From assembly GCF_000380565.1 (NCBI RefSeq), contig NZ_AQYJ01000019.1:20024-84023 (forward strand): a stretch of DNA of 64,000 nucleotides, read 5' to 3'. Source of the DNA: Microbulbifer variabilis ATCC 700307 (GTDB lineage Bacteria; Pseudomonadota; Gammaproteobacteria; Pseudomonadales; Cellvibrionaceae). Below are positions 20,380 to 30,600 of this stretch, piece by piece. The notes under the pieces are model-generated. The model was given only the letters and a program-made list of their open reading frames with translations, made no database searches and had not been told where the DNA came from. The position numbers and the translations under genes are program-made. The first letter of the stretch is position 1, and the number at the start of each line of letters is the position of its first letter.

Positions 20380-22413
20380 TCAGCGGTTTGGTAGCTTAAG
20401 GCTGAACTCTACGCCGCTGTTATCGGTGCGGTTGCGAGCCTGCAAGCGACCGCAATGATAGTCAGCGATTAGCTTGGCGATATGTAATCCGAGACCAAGG
20501 TGGCCTGCATTATCACCATCCTTGCGCACAGACACGAGGGAATCGAATAGTTTGTGCGCATAGCCGCTGGGTAGCAGTGGGCCATCATTGCTCACCGTGA
20601 TCAGATAACTGTCATCATATGTGTGAGCGGACAAGTGGATATCACTGCCTTCCGGGGCGAAGCTACAGGCATTGTCTACCAGTTTGTCCAGTAGTTGCGC
20701 AAGTAACTCCGGGGCGCCGTGACAGTGTAACTCTCCCGGGGGCTTATCCAGCGTGAAGTGGTGTTTAGGGTGAGCATCGCCATAACACTGGACCATAACT
20801 TCAAGGAGGTCGGCGAGATCAAACGTTTCGCGCTCAGCTTGATGGATACTGGCCTCGAGGTTGCTCGCGGCAGAGAGGCTGTTGAGGATGCTGGAAAGGC
20901 GTTCACTGCCGTCTAATGCGCGCTCAGCGTAGCGGCGGCTGTGGGAATCCAGTTCGCCAGCAGAAAGGTTATCCAGGGAAGAGCGAACTACAGCCAGGGG
21001 TGTGCGCAGCTCATGTGAGAGCTTGCTGGCTAATGTGCGCAGGTACTGATGATATTGGTCCAGTTCACCGAGCAGGCTGGCAAAGGCGCGATTTAGGGCG
21101 CCCAGCTCATCGCTGGCCTTTGAATGAGGGAAGTTACCGCGCAACTTGCCGCTTGCGTCTACGGCGTGGCGTGCGGCGCGGTTCAGTTTGCGTATACGCC
21201 AGGATAGCCAGCTGGCATAGCCAAGTAGAAACATCAATGCAGTGGCTGCGGCAGCACAGCTAATCAGCCAAAGCCGGTGGGCAGCGCCCTCTGTCATGGA
21301 CTGTATGGCTTCGCCGGATTGAAGCACCAATACCCGACCTAGCATTGGTCGCTCGATTACTTCGTCGGCTCGAGTGACAACCGGGACGCTGACAACACCA
21401 ATGCGTGACTGTAGGGGACCGCCAAACCACTGCTCTTCGGTATCGCGGTTAGGTGCATGACTCAATGGCAACCTATCCACAGGTAGTGGCGGTAAAGTTT
21501 CTCGCGCCAATAACTTGCGGTAAATCCAGCTGCGCAACCAGGGAGTGGTGGTTACCTTCTCGGAGGGCTCTGGCTGCAGATGCCCGCTGCTTGCGAGAAG
21601 GAATCCTTCGTTATCCACTACGGCTAGGCGCAGACTCGGGCGGGCAAAATGATCCAGCTCGGCCTGTAGTTGAGGCAGGGGGGCTGTCAGGCGACCGGGC
21701 TGTCCATCGGAGGGCAATGTGCTGGAACTGCGAACAGGCGCTACACCGTCACTGCGGTTGCGATCCAGGATGCGAATTGAAAGGCCTCCCTGAGTTAGAT
21801 CGTAGGGAAGGGTTAATTCGAGCTGGTAGCCATCAGGAGAGGAGGTCCAGCGTCCGCGCAGGCGCAGCTCACGTTCGTATCGCCCCTCTCTTGGATTATG
21901 CCACATGGCGCTTGTGGTGCCCCGGCTTGCCACTGGCAATATGTAATGCCGGCCACCAGTGAATAGTTCGACAGTATCACCACCGGCCAGCAGGCCGGTT
22001 CGGGGGTCGCGGTAAGCCGGCGTGGAGTCACTGACAGTCAGAAGCATGAAAACCTGTTCGCTATATTGCCCGAAGGTTACCTGTGCCAGCGGGTTAAGCT
22101 TTTCGTCGAGTAGCTCTCTGGGTTTCAGGCCCAAGGGGCGCCAGTCATCGCCATAGCCATCGACCATCGGGGGCTGTGAAAGCGGGTTTAGGTAGAGTTG
22201 AGCGCCAGGAGGGCGAGCGTGGCGCAGGGGATCAGGGGCAATCAACTGCGGTGCACTGGCTAAACGGGCGGCAATTGCCGCGGCGGTCGCTTCTAGTGCC
22301 TGTAACTGTCCCTGCGCCAGGGCCGCATCCACTTGGCGCAGATACTGGCAGCCGGCCCATGGAAGGGCCAGGGCGACAAGGCTGACAAGCAGGAGTTGGC
22401 GGCGAAGCTTCAT
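20380..22413 (-). CDS. pdsS: Sensor histidine kinase of the proteobacterial dedicated sortase system (PdsS type)
   Basis: A 677-residue membrane kinase. Hydrophobic helix at about 5-22, a periplasmic region of about 350 residues, a second helix at about 381-404, HAMP-like linker, HisKA with SHELRTPL (His 467), and HATPase with [17 protein letters not shown] (N box near 581) and GLGLHIAKL (G box near 641). The periplasmic part contains [19 protein letters not shown] and later [13 protein letters not shown], a beta-sandwich pattern like carbohydrate-binding (CBM9-like) domains. This layout matches the PdsS kinases found beside class GN sortases in marine proteobacteria. The stimulus is unknown. 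pdsR lies 41 bases upstream. Confidence 0.82.
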   Translation of the reverse strand: MKLRRQLLLVSLVALALPWAGCQYLRQVDAALAQGQLQALEATAAAIAARLASAPQLIAPDPLRHARPPGAQLYLNPLSQPPMVDGYGDDWRPLGLKPRELLDEKLNPLAQVTFGQYSEQVFMLLTVSDSTPAYRDPRTGLLAGGDTVELFTGGRHYILPVASRGTTSAMWHNPREGRYERELRLRGRWTSSPDGYQLELTLPYDLTQGGLSIRILDRNRSDGVAPVRSSSTLPSDGQPGRLTAPLPQLQAELDHFARPSLRLAVVDNEGFLLASSGHLQPEPSEKVTTTPWLRSWIYRKLLARETLPPLPVDRLPLSHAPNRDTEEQWFGGPLQSRIGVVSVPVVTRADEVIERPMLGRVLVLQSGEAIQSMTEGAAHRLWLISCAAAATALMFLLGYASWLSWRIRKLNRAARHAVDASGKLRGNFPHSKASDELGALNRAFASLLGELDQYHQYLRTLASKLSHELRTPLAVVRSSLDNLSAGELDSHSRRYAERALDGSERLSSILNSLSAASNLEASIHQAERETFDLADLLEVMVQCYGDAHPKHHFTLDKPPGELHCHGAPELLAQLLDKLVDNACSFAPEGSDIHLSAHTYDDSYLITVSNDGPLLPSGYAHKLFDSLVSVRKDGDNAGHLGLGLHIAKLIADYHCGRLQARNRTDNSGVEFSLKLPNR

Positions 22414-22454
22414 GGGCGGTGCTCTTTAAATCTTATGCGCCGAGGCCAAAATTA

Positions 22455-23144
22455 TTAAAGTTGCCAGCGATAACCCATACCGTAGGCAGTGCCAATGGAG
22501 TTGAACTCTCCGTCCAGGGTCTGGAACTTGCGGCGAATACGCTTCACATGAGACGTGATGGTGTTGTCATCCAGAACCACTCGCGCAGCTTCCATAAGTT
22601 GGTTGCGCGACTTGACGTGCCCGGGTCTCTTAGCCAGTGCGTGAACTATCCAGAATTCAGTAACGGTCAGGTCTACTGGCTGTCCATCCCAGTGGCAGTG
22701 AAGCCTGGATATATCCAGATCCAATTTACCTTGGGTCAGGCTCTCCCCTTGATCACCTTGGTCTCGCAGAACACTCACCCGGCGTAGCAGCGCGTTGATG
22801 CGTGCCTGCATGTGCGGCAGAGAAATATCCTTGGTCAGGTAATCGTCGGCACCGAGGCGCAGCCCGGAGATAATATCCAGCTCCGAATCTCTGGCTGTAA
22901 GGAACAGGATTGGCAGGCTAGGTGCCATGGCTCGTAACTCGCGGCACAGTTCGAACCCACCCTCCACTTCGCTGCCTAGGCCGACATCGATCACAGCGAG
23001 GTCCGGCAAACGCTGGCGAAAGGCATCCATAGCCTCAGCTCTCGCACTATAGAGATCGACCCGATAACCGCTGCGGCGCAGAGCGTCGCGATAATTTTCG
23101 GCGATAACGCGTTCGTCTTCGACAATGGCGATAGTTGCACTCAT
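22455..23144 (-). CDS. pdsR: Response regulator of the dedicated sortase system (PdsR type)
   Basis: A 229-residue OmpR-family regulator. Receiver domain 1-120 with phosphoacceptor Asp 53 (LAVIDVGLG), acidic pair E9/D10 and conserved Lys 105 (DYLTKD). Winged-helix DNA-binding domain about 130-229 ending TAYGMGYRWQL. It is expected to be phosphorylated by the adjacent PdsS kinase. It follows a terminator downstream of pdsO, so pdsR-pdsS probably has its own promoter in 23145-23213. Assignment to the pds subgroup rests on the linked kinase and PdsO-like protein. Confidence 0.85.
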   Translation of the reverse strand: MSATIAIVEDERVIAENYRDALRRSGYRVDLYSARAEAMDAFRQRLPDLAVIDVGLGSEVEGGFELCRELRAMAPSLPILFLTARDSELDIISGLRLGADDYLTKDISLPHMQARINALLRRVSVLRDQGDQGESLTQGKLDLDISRLHCHWDGQPVDLTVTEFWIVHALAKRPGHVKSRNQLMEAARVVLDDNTITSHVKRIRRKFQTLDGEFNSIGTAYGMGYRWQL

Positions 23145-23206
23145 GGCTGATTCCGGCTGCTTCCTTTTTATGGTTGAGAATCATGCACGAAATTGCGGGT
23201 TATTGG

Positions 23207-23232
23207 CAAAAAGGCGGGCGCAGATCGCCCGC
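23207..23232 (-). terminator. Rho-independent terminator after pdsO
   Basis: Read on the minus strand: GCGGGCG, loop ATCTG, CGCCCGC, then CTTTTTG. It lies about 130 bases past the pdsO stop and before pdsR, so pdsO ends its own transcript. Confidence 0.8.
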
Positions 23233-23362
23233 AAGCACAACAGGGTTTCTTTGGAGGGGGGCAGGTGAGCGTATTTGTAATCCGCCCACCTGATACCAGT
23301 GCATTTTATATCTTGACTTACGATAGCGGATTTACAGTCCGCTAGGGCCCGCCGATGCAGGT

Positions 23363-24049
23363 TCAGAAACTGCCGGCAACAGATTCCGGCATAGAGAAAC
23401 GGATGTCTACCCGGCGTTCCATCGCATAGGCATCTACATCGCCGCGAGTCGCCTGGGAATAAGTGGAGCCCATAGCGCGGCGATTTATACGGGAGGCGTC
23501 GATACCCAGAGATACCAGAGCCTGTTCCACACTCAGGGCGCGCTGGTCTGACAGCACGTTGTTGTAGCCATCACTACCCCGAGGGTCGGCATGGCCCTCC
23601 AGTTGAATTTGCAGGTGCGGGTGGCGCTTGAGGAAATCGGCCATGGCACCCAATTGTTGGAGTTGGCCCTCCTGAAGCTCGTCTTCTCCGGTGGTAAACA
23701 GCATTTGGAATTGGAGGGAATCCAGTGCCAGTTGGCTGGCATCGTTCGCGGACAGTCGAGCCGCATCCAATTGCTGTGCCAGGTTGCTGAGCCCTGCACG
23801 GCTCTCTGTCAGTTGTGTTGCCAGCATATCTGCCTCGTCTGCTTGCTTGATCTGCTCGCCGAGCCAAGCCCCGCCGAGTGCTCCAGCGATAAATCCAACC
23901 GGTCCACCAACGGCTGCGCCGGCAACCGCTGCTGAAGTAAAGACCGTGGCCTGTTTGGCCGGGGTCAGATTTGATTCATTGTGTTCCTTTGCCTGGGCAC
24001 CGGAAGCGATCAGGGAAGTCAGGGCTGCTACCAATAACGCTTTTTTCAT
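23363..24049 (-). CDS. pdsO: OmpA-family protein of the sortase system (PdsO type)
   Basis: A 228-residue secreted or outer-membrane protein. Signal peptide 1-20 (ends ASGAQA). A glycine-zipper stretch at about 40-65 (AAVAGAAVGGPVGFIAGALG) may insert in a membrane. A predicted coiled segment at about 68-110 follows. The C-terminal OmpA peptidoglycan-binding domain at about 115-215 contains LEGHADPRGSDGYNNVLSDQ and RRAMGST. The combination of glycine zipper and OmpA domain next to PdsS/PdsR kinase-regulator genes is the PdsO pattern. It should link the envelope to peptidoglycan. A strong AAGGAG ribosome site precedes the ATG. Confidence 0.82.
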   Translation of the reverse strand: MKKALLVAALTSLIASGAQAKEHNESNLTPAKQATVFTSAAVAGAAVGGPVGFIAGALGGAWLGEQIKQADEADMLATQLTESRAGLSNLAQQLDAARLSANDASQLALDSLQFQMLFTTGEDELQEGQLQQLGAMADFLKRHPHLQIQLEGHADPRGSDGYNNVLSDQRALSVEQALVSLGIDASRINRRAMGSTYSQATRGDVDAYAMERRVDIRFSMPESVAGSF

Positions 24050-24210
24050 TGCTTTTCTCCTTGGGGGCTTTTTTTCTTACTCGTTGGGGTCGGGGTGTTC
24101 CCGGCCCGTTTGAGTGTTATTAAAAAGCCTCATGGAGGCGCTGGCGTGGCGCTGCAGTGGCAAACTGCAGAGCAAATATGGCGAAATGTGGCAGGTGGCC
24201 AAGTGGCCAG

Positions 24211-24348
24211 TTACAGCAGGCGACGGTAGCGCCGGTCGCGAGGTGAATCCACTCGAACTCGGACTCGCCGGGGACGGGGACCGCGCATCACTGCTATATA
24301 GAGCACAATCGCCAGTGCCAGAGCAATAATTAAAGCGTTAATGGTCAT
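24211..24348 (-). CDS. Small membrane protein, 45 residues, unknown
   Basis: A short frame that an ORF length cut-off would miss. It begins MTINALIIALALAIVLYIAV, a single hydrophobic helix at about residues 4-21, followed by a strongly basic tail with many Arg (RGPRPRRVRVRV) ending RRYRRLL. A good ribosome site (GGGGAGATAAAGG) sits directly before the ATG. It lies between pdsO and murJ, on the same strand as pdsO (161 bases before it). Topology by the positive-inside rule puts the tail in the cytoplasm. No family recognised; it may belong with the pds genes. Confidence 0.55.
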   Translation of the reverse strand: MTINALIIALALAIVLYIAVMRGPRPRRVRVRVDSPRDRRYRRLL

Positions 24349-24523
24349 CCTTTATCTCCCCGCGCCACCTGATCCGTGGGACGCGTGACTAGCTCATTGC
24401 TAGTATAGGCTCGCAGGCACTATGTCGTAGGGCCGCGGACTCCTCCTGATCTTCCAAAGTTACTGTTGAATTGCGGTAGACTTGCCGTCCAAATGATCCT
24501 ACCTATTGCCAGGAGTTGAAGTT

Positions 24524-26134
24524 TTGTCCCAGCAGCCCCCTGTTCAGCAGCAACCCGTTGAAAAATCTGGCGCCTCGCGACTGCTGCGTGGTAGCTCAGT
24601 GGTTGGCGCTGCGACAATGCTGTCACGGATTGCCGGTCTGGCGCGGGATATGGCTCTGGCCCGCTTTGCTGGGGCGGGAGATGCCGCCGATGCCTTCTTT
24701 GTCGCTTTCAAAATTCCCAACTTCTTTCGTCGCCTGTTTGCTGAGGGGGCATTTGCCCAGGCGTTTGTGCCAGTACTAGCTGAATACCGCCAAAAAGGGG
24801 GAGTAGCGGCGGCAAGGGAGCTGAACGACAGGGTTGCCGGTGCTCTGGGTGGAGTGCTGCTGCTAGTGACCCTGTTTGGGGTGCTGTTCGCGCCAATAGT
24901 GACGGGTATTTTTGCTTTTGGTTGGTGGTGGGACGGCAGTGAGCGGGAGAAGTTCGATCTAGCTGCAGATATGTTACAGATTACTTTTCCCTACCTGATG
25001 CTGATTTCCCTCGCCGGATTTACCGGCGCAATCCTGAATACCTTTGACCGTTTTGCGATTCCAGCACTGACTCCGGTAATGTTGAATTTGGTATTGATCG
25101 GGGCTGCGACGGTGGCCACTTCCTGGTTTGATCCGCAAATCTTGGCGCTTGCCTGGGGGGTGTTTGTGGCTGGAGTTGTGCAACTACTGTTCCAGTTGCC
25201 TTTCCTGGCCCGAGAGGGTTTGCTGCCAAGACCCAAATGGGATTGGAGTCATCCCGGGGTGCGCAAGGTCCTGCGCCTAATGGCTCCGGCCATATTTGGG
25301 GTTTCGGTTACCCAGATCAGTTTGGTTTTGGATACACTGCTCGCGTCATTCCTTCCCAGCGGCAGTGTATCCTGGTTGTACTTTTCTGACCGCCTTACAG
25401 AATTGCCTCTGGGAGTATTTGGGGTTGCCGTGGCCACGGTGATACTGCCGAATCTCTCGCGCCAGCACAGTGATGGGGACCCTCGCCGTTTTCGACACAC
25501 CCTCGACTGGGCATTACGCAGCGTCACTCTGATCTCCCTGCCTGCGGCAGTAGCCCTGATTGTACTGGCTGAGCCCTTGCTGACCACGCTGTTCCAATAC
25601 GGAGAGATGCAACCGCGAGATATGCAGATGGCGGCTTGGTCCCTGCGCGCCTATGCCATGGGGCTCTTGGCCTTTATGTTGATCAAAGTTTTGGCACCCG
25701 GCTACTTTGCACGCCAGGATACTTATACTCCAGTTCGTTTTGGGTTAATTGCGATTTCGGCCAAGATGGTTTTGAGCCTCTTATTTGTCATTCCGCTGAA
25801 TCACTATTTCAAGCTGGGTCATATGGGGCTGGCCCTTGCCACTGCCTGCCAGGCGGCTATTAATGCTTGGCTATTGTACAAGGGGCTGCGCAGGGATGAC
25901 GTCTATACCCCTGAAGCCGGTTGGGTGGGTTATTTGTTGCGCCTTGTAGTAGCGAATCTGCTCATGGTGGCAGTATTGCTCGGGGTGCTGCATTTCTGGA
26001 GCGGTTGGAGTGAGTGGGGTTGGTTTACTAGGGCTTGGCGTATGGGCCTGTTGGTTGCGGCTGGAGGCCTGACTTATCTCCTGGTGCTGCTTGCATCGGG
26101 CTTGCGCCCGCGCCATTTCCGCGCGACGAGTTAA
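24524..26134 (+). CDS. murJ: Lipid II flippase MurJ
   Basis: A 536-residue MVF-family protein with about 14 hydrophobic helices. N-terminal motif RGSSVVGAATMLSRIAGLAR, then AGDAADAFFVAFKIPNFFRR and FAEGAFAQAFVPVLAEY are family hallmarks. It moves lipid II across the inner membrane for peptidoglycan synthesis. The frame begins at TTG 24506, but the TTG at 24524 has AGGAG eight bases upstream and gives a short hydrophilic N-terminus, so I choose 24524; no ATG is available before helix 1. Followed by ribF and ileS as in Pseudomonas. Confidence 0.95.
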   Translation: MSQQPPVQQQPVEKSGASRLLRGSSVVGAATMLSRIAGLARDMALARFAGAGDAADAFFVAFKIPNFFRRLFAEGAFAQAFVPVLAEYRQKGGVAAARELNDRVAGALGGVLLLVTLFGVLFAPIVTGIFAFGWWWDGSEREKFDLAADMLQITFPYLMLISLAGFTGAILNTFDRFAIPALTPVMLNLVLIGAATVATSWFDPQILALAWGVFVAGVVQLLFQLPFLAREGLLPRPKWDWSHPGVRKVLRLMAPAIFGVSVTQISLVLDTLLASFLPSGSVSWLYFSDRLTELPLGVFGVAVATVILPNLSRQHSDGDPRRFRHTLDWALRSVTLISLPAAVALIVLAEPLLTTLFQYGEMQPRDMQMAAWSLRAYAMGLLAFMLIKVLAPGYFARQDTYTPVRFGLIAISAKMVLSLLFVIPLNHYFKLGHMGLALATACQAAINAWLLYKGLRRDDVYTPEAGWVGYLLRLVVANLLMVAVLLGVLHFWSGWSEWGWFTRAWRMGLLVAAGGLTYLLVLLASGLRPRHFRATS

Positions 26135-26246
26135 GGTCTTCAGGCGTAAATGTCTTTGTCCGGCGGTAAATATGAGCGACCACTGGCCGCCAAGTGGGAA
26201 TCCGCTATACTGTGCGGCTCGATTTTGTGAGGATGGGAAGATCGTT

Positions 26247-27236
26247 TTGGCCCAGGAGCGCGAACTAATCCGCGGGTTGCACAACCTGCGCCCCCGCCAC
26301 CGGGGAAGCGTGGCGACGATCGGCTCGTTCGACGGTGTGCATCTCGGTCACCAGGCAATAATTTCGCAGTTAGGGCAGCGTGCGCTGGAACAAGGTCTGC
26401 CCTCAGTGGCGATTATTTTCGAGCCTCAACCCCACGAATTTTTTTCTAGCGATAAAGCCCCCGCGCGACTGATGCGTTTTAAGGAAAAAGTGCTGGCGCT
26501 ATTCGAGGCTGGTGTCGACCGAGTTCTGTGTCTTCAGTTTAATGAAACCCTGCGCAACCTCAGCGCCGAGGCATTTGTCCGGCATATACTGCTCGACGGA
26601 CTGGACATTCGCCACCTGGTAGTTGGCGATGATTTCCGTTTTGGCTGCGATCGCAGTGGCGATTATGTTCTGTTACAAAAAATGGGGGAGCAGCACGGGT
26701 TTACCGTTGAAGATACGGCAACCTTGGAAATACGTGGGGCCCGGGTTAGCAGCACCCGCATCCGTGAGGCCCTGCAGCGGGGGGATTTTGAGCTGGCACA
26801 GGCACTACTGGGCAAACCCTACCGGATTACCGGCCGGGTTGCCCCAGGTCGCGCCCTGGGACGTCAGTTGGGCGCGCCTACAGCCAATGTCCGCTTGCGC
26901 CGCTACCGCTCCCCATTGGTGGGAGTTTATACGGTTCGTACCACTGCCACTGACGGTAGAGATATGGCCTGTGGATATACGGAACTGGATGGCGTAGCGA
27001 ACGTAGGCTTCCGCCCGACAGTCGAAGGTGAAGGTGCCAGGCCGCTACTGGAGGTTAACCTGTTCGACTTTAGTGGCGATCTATATGGTCGTGAATTGGC
27101 GGTAGAGTTCTGCCATAAATTGCGCGATGAGGAAAAATTTGCCTCTCTGGATATCCTCAAGGCCCGCATTGCCGAGGATATTGATAATGCCAAGTGTTGG
27201 TTCGAGCAAAACCCCCGAAAAACTGACAAGAAATAA
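26247..27236 (+). CDS. ribF: Bifunctional riboflavin kinase / FAD synthetase
   Basis: A 329-residue RibF. N-terminal FAD synthetase (about 1-185) with nucleotidyltransferase motif ATIGSFDGVHLGHQ and SSTRIREAL; C-terminal riboflavin kinase (about 190-320) with GRALGRQLGAPTANV and GVANVGFRPTVEG. It phosphorylates riboflavin to FMN and adenylates FMN to FAD. The open frame extends back into murJ, but ELIRGLHNL aligns with the E. coli N-terminus (KLIRGIHNL); the nearest in-frame start is TTG 26247, preceded by GGAAG. The exact start is uncertain by some codons. Confidence 0.93.
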   Translation: MAQERELIRGLHNLRPRHRGSVATIGSFDGVHLGHQAIISQLGQRALEQGLPSVAIIFEPQPHEFFSSDKAPARLMRFKEKVLALFEAGVDRVLCLQFNETLRNLSAEAFVRHILLDGLDIRHLVVGDDFRFGCDRSGDYVLLQKMGEQHGFTVEDTATLEIRGARVSSTRIREALQRGDFELAQALLGKPYRITGRVAPGRALGRQLGAPTANVRLRRYRSPLVGVYTVRTTATDGRDMACGYTELDGVANVGFRPTVEGEGARPLLEVNLFDFSGDLYGRELAVEFCHKLRDEEKFASLDILKARIAEDIDNAKCWFEQNPRKTDKK

Positions 27237-27269
27237 TTTATTTTCTACTAGAGCTGAAGTAGACACCCA

Positions 27270-30074
27270 ATGACTGATTATAAAGCGACCCTGAATTTGC
27301 CTGAGACCGACTTTCCCATGCGTGGCAACCTGCCGCAGCGTGAGCCGGCAATTCTGAAAAAATGGCAGGACAATAAGCTCTATGAAAAAATTCGCGAGGC
27401 ACGTGCCGGGCGTGAACAGTTTATTCTGCACGATGGCCCTCCCTATGCGAATGGTGACATCCATATTGGTCACTCAGTCAACAAAATTCTCAAAGACATT
27501 ATTATCAAGTCGAAAACCTTGAGTGGTTTTGATGCTCCCTATGTTCCGGGGTGGGATTGTCACGGCCTGCCGATCGAGCACAGGGTAGAGAAAAAAATTG
27601 GTAAGGCCGGCACCAAGGTAGACTTTAAGACTTTCCGCCAAAAGTGCCGCGAGTACGCTGCCAAACAGGTGGAAGGGCAGAGGAAAGATTTCATTCGCCT
27701 GGGGGTGTTCGGCGAGTGGGATAACCCCTACCGCACTATGGATTTTCAATTTGAGGGCGATATTATCCGCGCCCTCGGACGTGTGGTGAAGAACGGCCAT
27801 TTGGCACGCGGCTTCAAACCTGTCTACTGGAGTGTTGTGGGTGGCTCAGCCCTGGCAGAAGCGGAAGTGGAATACCAGGATAAAACTTCCTACTCCATTG
27901 ATGTTTGCTACCCAGTGAGTGAAGAGGCCGCCCTGGCTATTGCGGACGCCGCCGGAGGCCATGCCGGTGACGGTCCTTTATCTGTGGTTATCTGGACAAC
28001 GACACCTTGGACCCTGCCTTCGAGCCAGGCTGTTTCTGTGAATGTTGAGCTGGAATACGTGGTTGTTCAGACTGGCGATCGCCGTCTGCTGGTTGCTGAA
28101 GCCCTTCAGGAAACTGTACTGAGCCGTGCCGGTTTGAAGGGTGAGGTGGTTGGTCGTATCCGCGGTGCGGCTCTGGAGCACTTGAAAGTACATCACCCCT
28201 TTTACGATAAGTTACTGCCGATCGTCCTTGGTGATCATGTTACAACGGATGCCGGTACCGGCTGTGTACACACGGCACCGGATCACGGGCCGGACGACTT
28301 CCAGGTGGGTAAGCGCTATGGTATCGAGACTCTCAATTACATCGATAATAACGGTGTATATCGCGATAGTGTGCCGTTGTTTGCCGGTGAGCATGTCTAC
28401 AAGGTTGACGATAAAATTGTCGCCCTTCTAAAGGAGCGTGGTGTACTACTACACCAGGATAAATTGGAGCACAGCTATCCGCACTGTTGGCGTACCAAGA
28501 CCCCACTGATCTACCGCGCGACGCCCCAGTGGTTTATCAGTATGCAGCAAAACGATCTACTGGAGCAGGCACAAAAAGCAGCTGATGACGTGCAGTGGAT
28601 ACCCGGTTGGGGTAAAGCCCGTATAGACGCCATGCTGGACGGTAGCCCGGATTGGTGTATTTCCCGCCAGCGCACCTGGGGTGTGCCGATCGCGTTGTTT
28701 GTGAATAAAGAAACCCATGAGCTGCACCCAGATACCCCAGCACTAATGGACAAAGTCGCTGAGAAGGTAGATGTTGCAGGTATGGATGTCTGGTTTGACC
28801 TGGATCCCAGTGAACTGCTGGGTGATGACGCCGATCAATATGAGAAAGTGACAGACACTCTCGATGTGTGGTTCGATTCAGGTGTAACTCACTACGCTGT
28901 TTTGGAGCGCCGTGAAGGACTGCGTTTCCCTGCTGATCTGTATCTGGAGGGCTCTGACCAGCATCGCGGATGGTTCCAGTCCTCCCTCAAGACCTCTATC
29001 GCCATCAACGATTGCGCCCCCTACAAGCAGGTGTTGACTCATGGTTTCACCGTGGATGCCCAGGGACGCAAAATGTCAAAGTCTATTGGCAATACCGTTG
29101 CGCCCCTGGATGTGATTAACAAGCTGGGTGCTGATGTTCTACGACTGTGGGTGTCGGCCACGGATTTTAGTGGTGAAATGGCTGTCTCCGATGAGATTTT
29201 AAAACGCACAGCTGATTCCTATCGCCGTTTGCGCAATACGGCGCGCTTTTTCCTATCCAATCTGGCAGGTTTTGATCCGGCAAAAGATTTACTCCCTGAG
29301 GATGAGCTATTGGCTCTGGACCGCTGGGCTCTCGACAAGGCAGCGCGCCTGCAGGATGAGATCCTGGTTGCCTATGACAACTACCAGTTCCACCAGATTT
29401 ATCAGAAGTTGCATAACTTCTGCGTAGTGGATATGGGCGGTTTCTATCTGGATATCATCAAGGATCGCCAGTACACCACCAAGGAAGACAGTGCCGCGCG
29501 CCGCTCTGCTCAAACAGCCCTTTATCATATTGTGCAGGCTTTTGTACGTTGGATAGCCCCTATCCTTAGCTTTACTGCAGAAGAGCTTTGGCAATTCATT
29601 CCTGGTGCCAATGCCGATAGCGTATTTATCGAAGAGTGGTACCCATTGCCTAAACTGCCGGTTGAGGCAGGTAAGGGGGCGGATTATTGGGCTGCTATTG
29701 CCGAGGTAAAAACAGCGGTTAACAAGGTGCTGGAGGAACAGCGTGGGGCTGGCGCCATAGGTGGGTCCCTGCAGGCAGCGGTGACCCTCTATGCGAGTGA
29801 TGACCTGCGCGAGAAATTACTGGAGTTGGAGAATGAGCTGCGTTTTGTGCTGATTTGTTCCTCTACTTCGGTTCAGCCTCTCAGTGATGCGGCCGGTGCT
29901 GAAGCCACCGAAATGGAGGGTTTAAAGGTTAGCGTAAGTAAGGTTGATCACCCCAAGTGTGCGCGCTGCTGGCATTACCGTGCTGATGTGGGCGGAAACA
30001 GTGATTACCCGGATATTTGTGGGCGCTGCGTGGAAAACGTAGCTGGCGAAGGTGAGGTGAGGCACTATGCCTAA
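27270..30074 (+). CDS. ileS: Isoleucyl-tRNA synthetase
   Basis: A 934-residue class I synthetase, normal length. HIGH motif variant [13 protein letters not shown] near residue 60, KMSKS motif [10 protein letters not shown] near 600, CP1 editing domain between, and a C-terminal zinc site CARCW...CGRC near 893-918. It charges tRNA-Ile and edits mischarged valine. The C-terminal zinc finger marks the ordinary bacterial (mupirocin-sensitive type) enzyme. It overlaps lspA by eight bases. Confidence 0.98.
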   Translation: MTDYKATLNLPETDFPMRGNLPQREPAILKKWQDNKLYEKIREARAGREQFILHDGPPYANGDIHIGHSVNKILKDIIIKSKTLSGFDAPYVPGWDCHGLPIEHRVEKKIGKAGTKVDFKTFRQKCREYAAKQVEGQRKDFIRLGVFGEWDNPYRTMDFQFEGDIIRALGRVVKNGHLARGFKPVYWSVVGGSALAEAEVEYQDKTSYSIDVCYPVSEEAALAIADAAGGHAGDGPLSVVIWTTTPWTLPSSQAVSVNVELEYVVVQTGDRRLLVAEALQETVLSRAGLKGEVVGRIRGAALEHLKVHHPFYDKLLPIVLGDHVTTDAGTGCVHTAPDHGPDDFQVGKRYGIETLNYIDNNGVYRDSVPLFAGEHVYKVDDKIVALLKERGVLLHQDKLEHSYPHCWRTKTPLIYRATPQWFISMQQNDLLEQAQKAADDVQWIPGWGKARIDAMLDGSPDWCISRQRTWGVPIALFVNKETHELHPDTPALMDKVAEKVDVAGMDVWFDLDPSELLGDDADQYEKVTDTLDVWFDSGVTHYAVLERREGLRFPADLYLEGSDQHRGWFQSSLKTSIAINDCAPYKQVLTHGFTVDAQGRKMSKSIGNTVAPLDVINKLGADVLRLWVSATDFSGEMAVSDEILKRTADSYRRLRNTARFFLSNLAGFDPAKDLLPEDELLALDRWALDKAARLQDEILVAYDNYQFHQIYQKLHNFCVVDMGGFYLDIIKDRQYTTKEDSAARRSAQTALYHIVQAFVRWIAPILSFTAEELWQFIPGANADSVFIEEWYPLPKLPVEAGKGADYWAAIAEVKTAVNKVLEEQRGAGAIGGSLQAAVTLYASDDLREKLLELENELRFVLICSSTSVQPLSDAAGAEATEMEGLKVSVSKVDHPKCARCWHYRADVGGNSDYPDICGRCVENVAGEGEVRHYA

Positions 30075-30594
30075 GTCCAATCTTCTTCTAGGGCACCCCT
30101 GGCGTTGGTATTGGCTGGCGCTGGTGGTGGTGGCTCTGGATGTGGTTACTAAAGTATGGGCTGTGGATATGTTTATGCACGGCCCGGCGATGCAGATAAT
30201 CCCGGGCTTACTGCAATTTACCTATGCAGAAAACTATGGTGCAGCTTTCAGTTTATTGGCTGACGCTGGAGGTTGGCAGCGCTGGTTCTTTGGCATTATC
30301 GCTTTGGGCTTTAGTGTTGTGGTTACTATCTGGTTATGGCGACTGCCCTCTAGGAAACGTTGGGAACCCTGTGCCCTGGCGCTAATCCTTGGCGGTGCTC
30401 TGGGTAATTTGTGGGACCGTATTTTATTGGGCTATGTGCGAGACTTTATTTCCGTTTATTACGGCAACTGGCACTTCCCAGTATTTAATGTAGCGGATAT
30501 GGGTATCAGTATCGGCGCGGCCATGCTGGTTATCGAGCTGCTTTTTTTTGCGGAAAAAGACAGCGATAAAGCAAAAAATAATGCGGAAATTTAA
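30067..30594 (+). CDS. lspA: Lipoprotein signal peptidase
   Basis: A 175-residue type II signal peptidase with four membrane helices. Conserved boxes: [10 protein letters not shown] near residue 57, [19 protein letters not shown] near 110, and [11 protein letters not shown] near 140; the Asp residues of NLWDR and NVAD are the catalytic dyad. It removes signal peptides of lipidated prolipoproteins such as BamD (44405). Overlaps the end of ileS, giving translational coupling typical of ileS-lspA. Confidence 0.97.
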   Translation: MPKSNLLLGHPWRWYWLALVVVALDVVTKVWAVDMFMHGPAMQIIPGLLQFTYAENYGAAFSLLADAGGWQRWFFGIIALGFSVVVTIWLWRLPSRKRWEPCALALILGGALGNLWDRILLGYVRDFISVYYGNWHFPVFNVADMGISIGAAMLVIELLFFAEKDSDKAKNNAEI

Positions 30595-30600
30595 TAAACT

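Noticed and set aside
24050..24523. A missed sortase or sortase substrate between pdsO and murJ
   Set aside because: All frames are short; only the 45-residue membrane protein has coding features.
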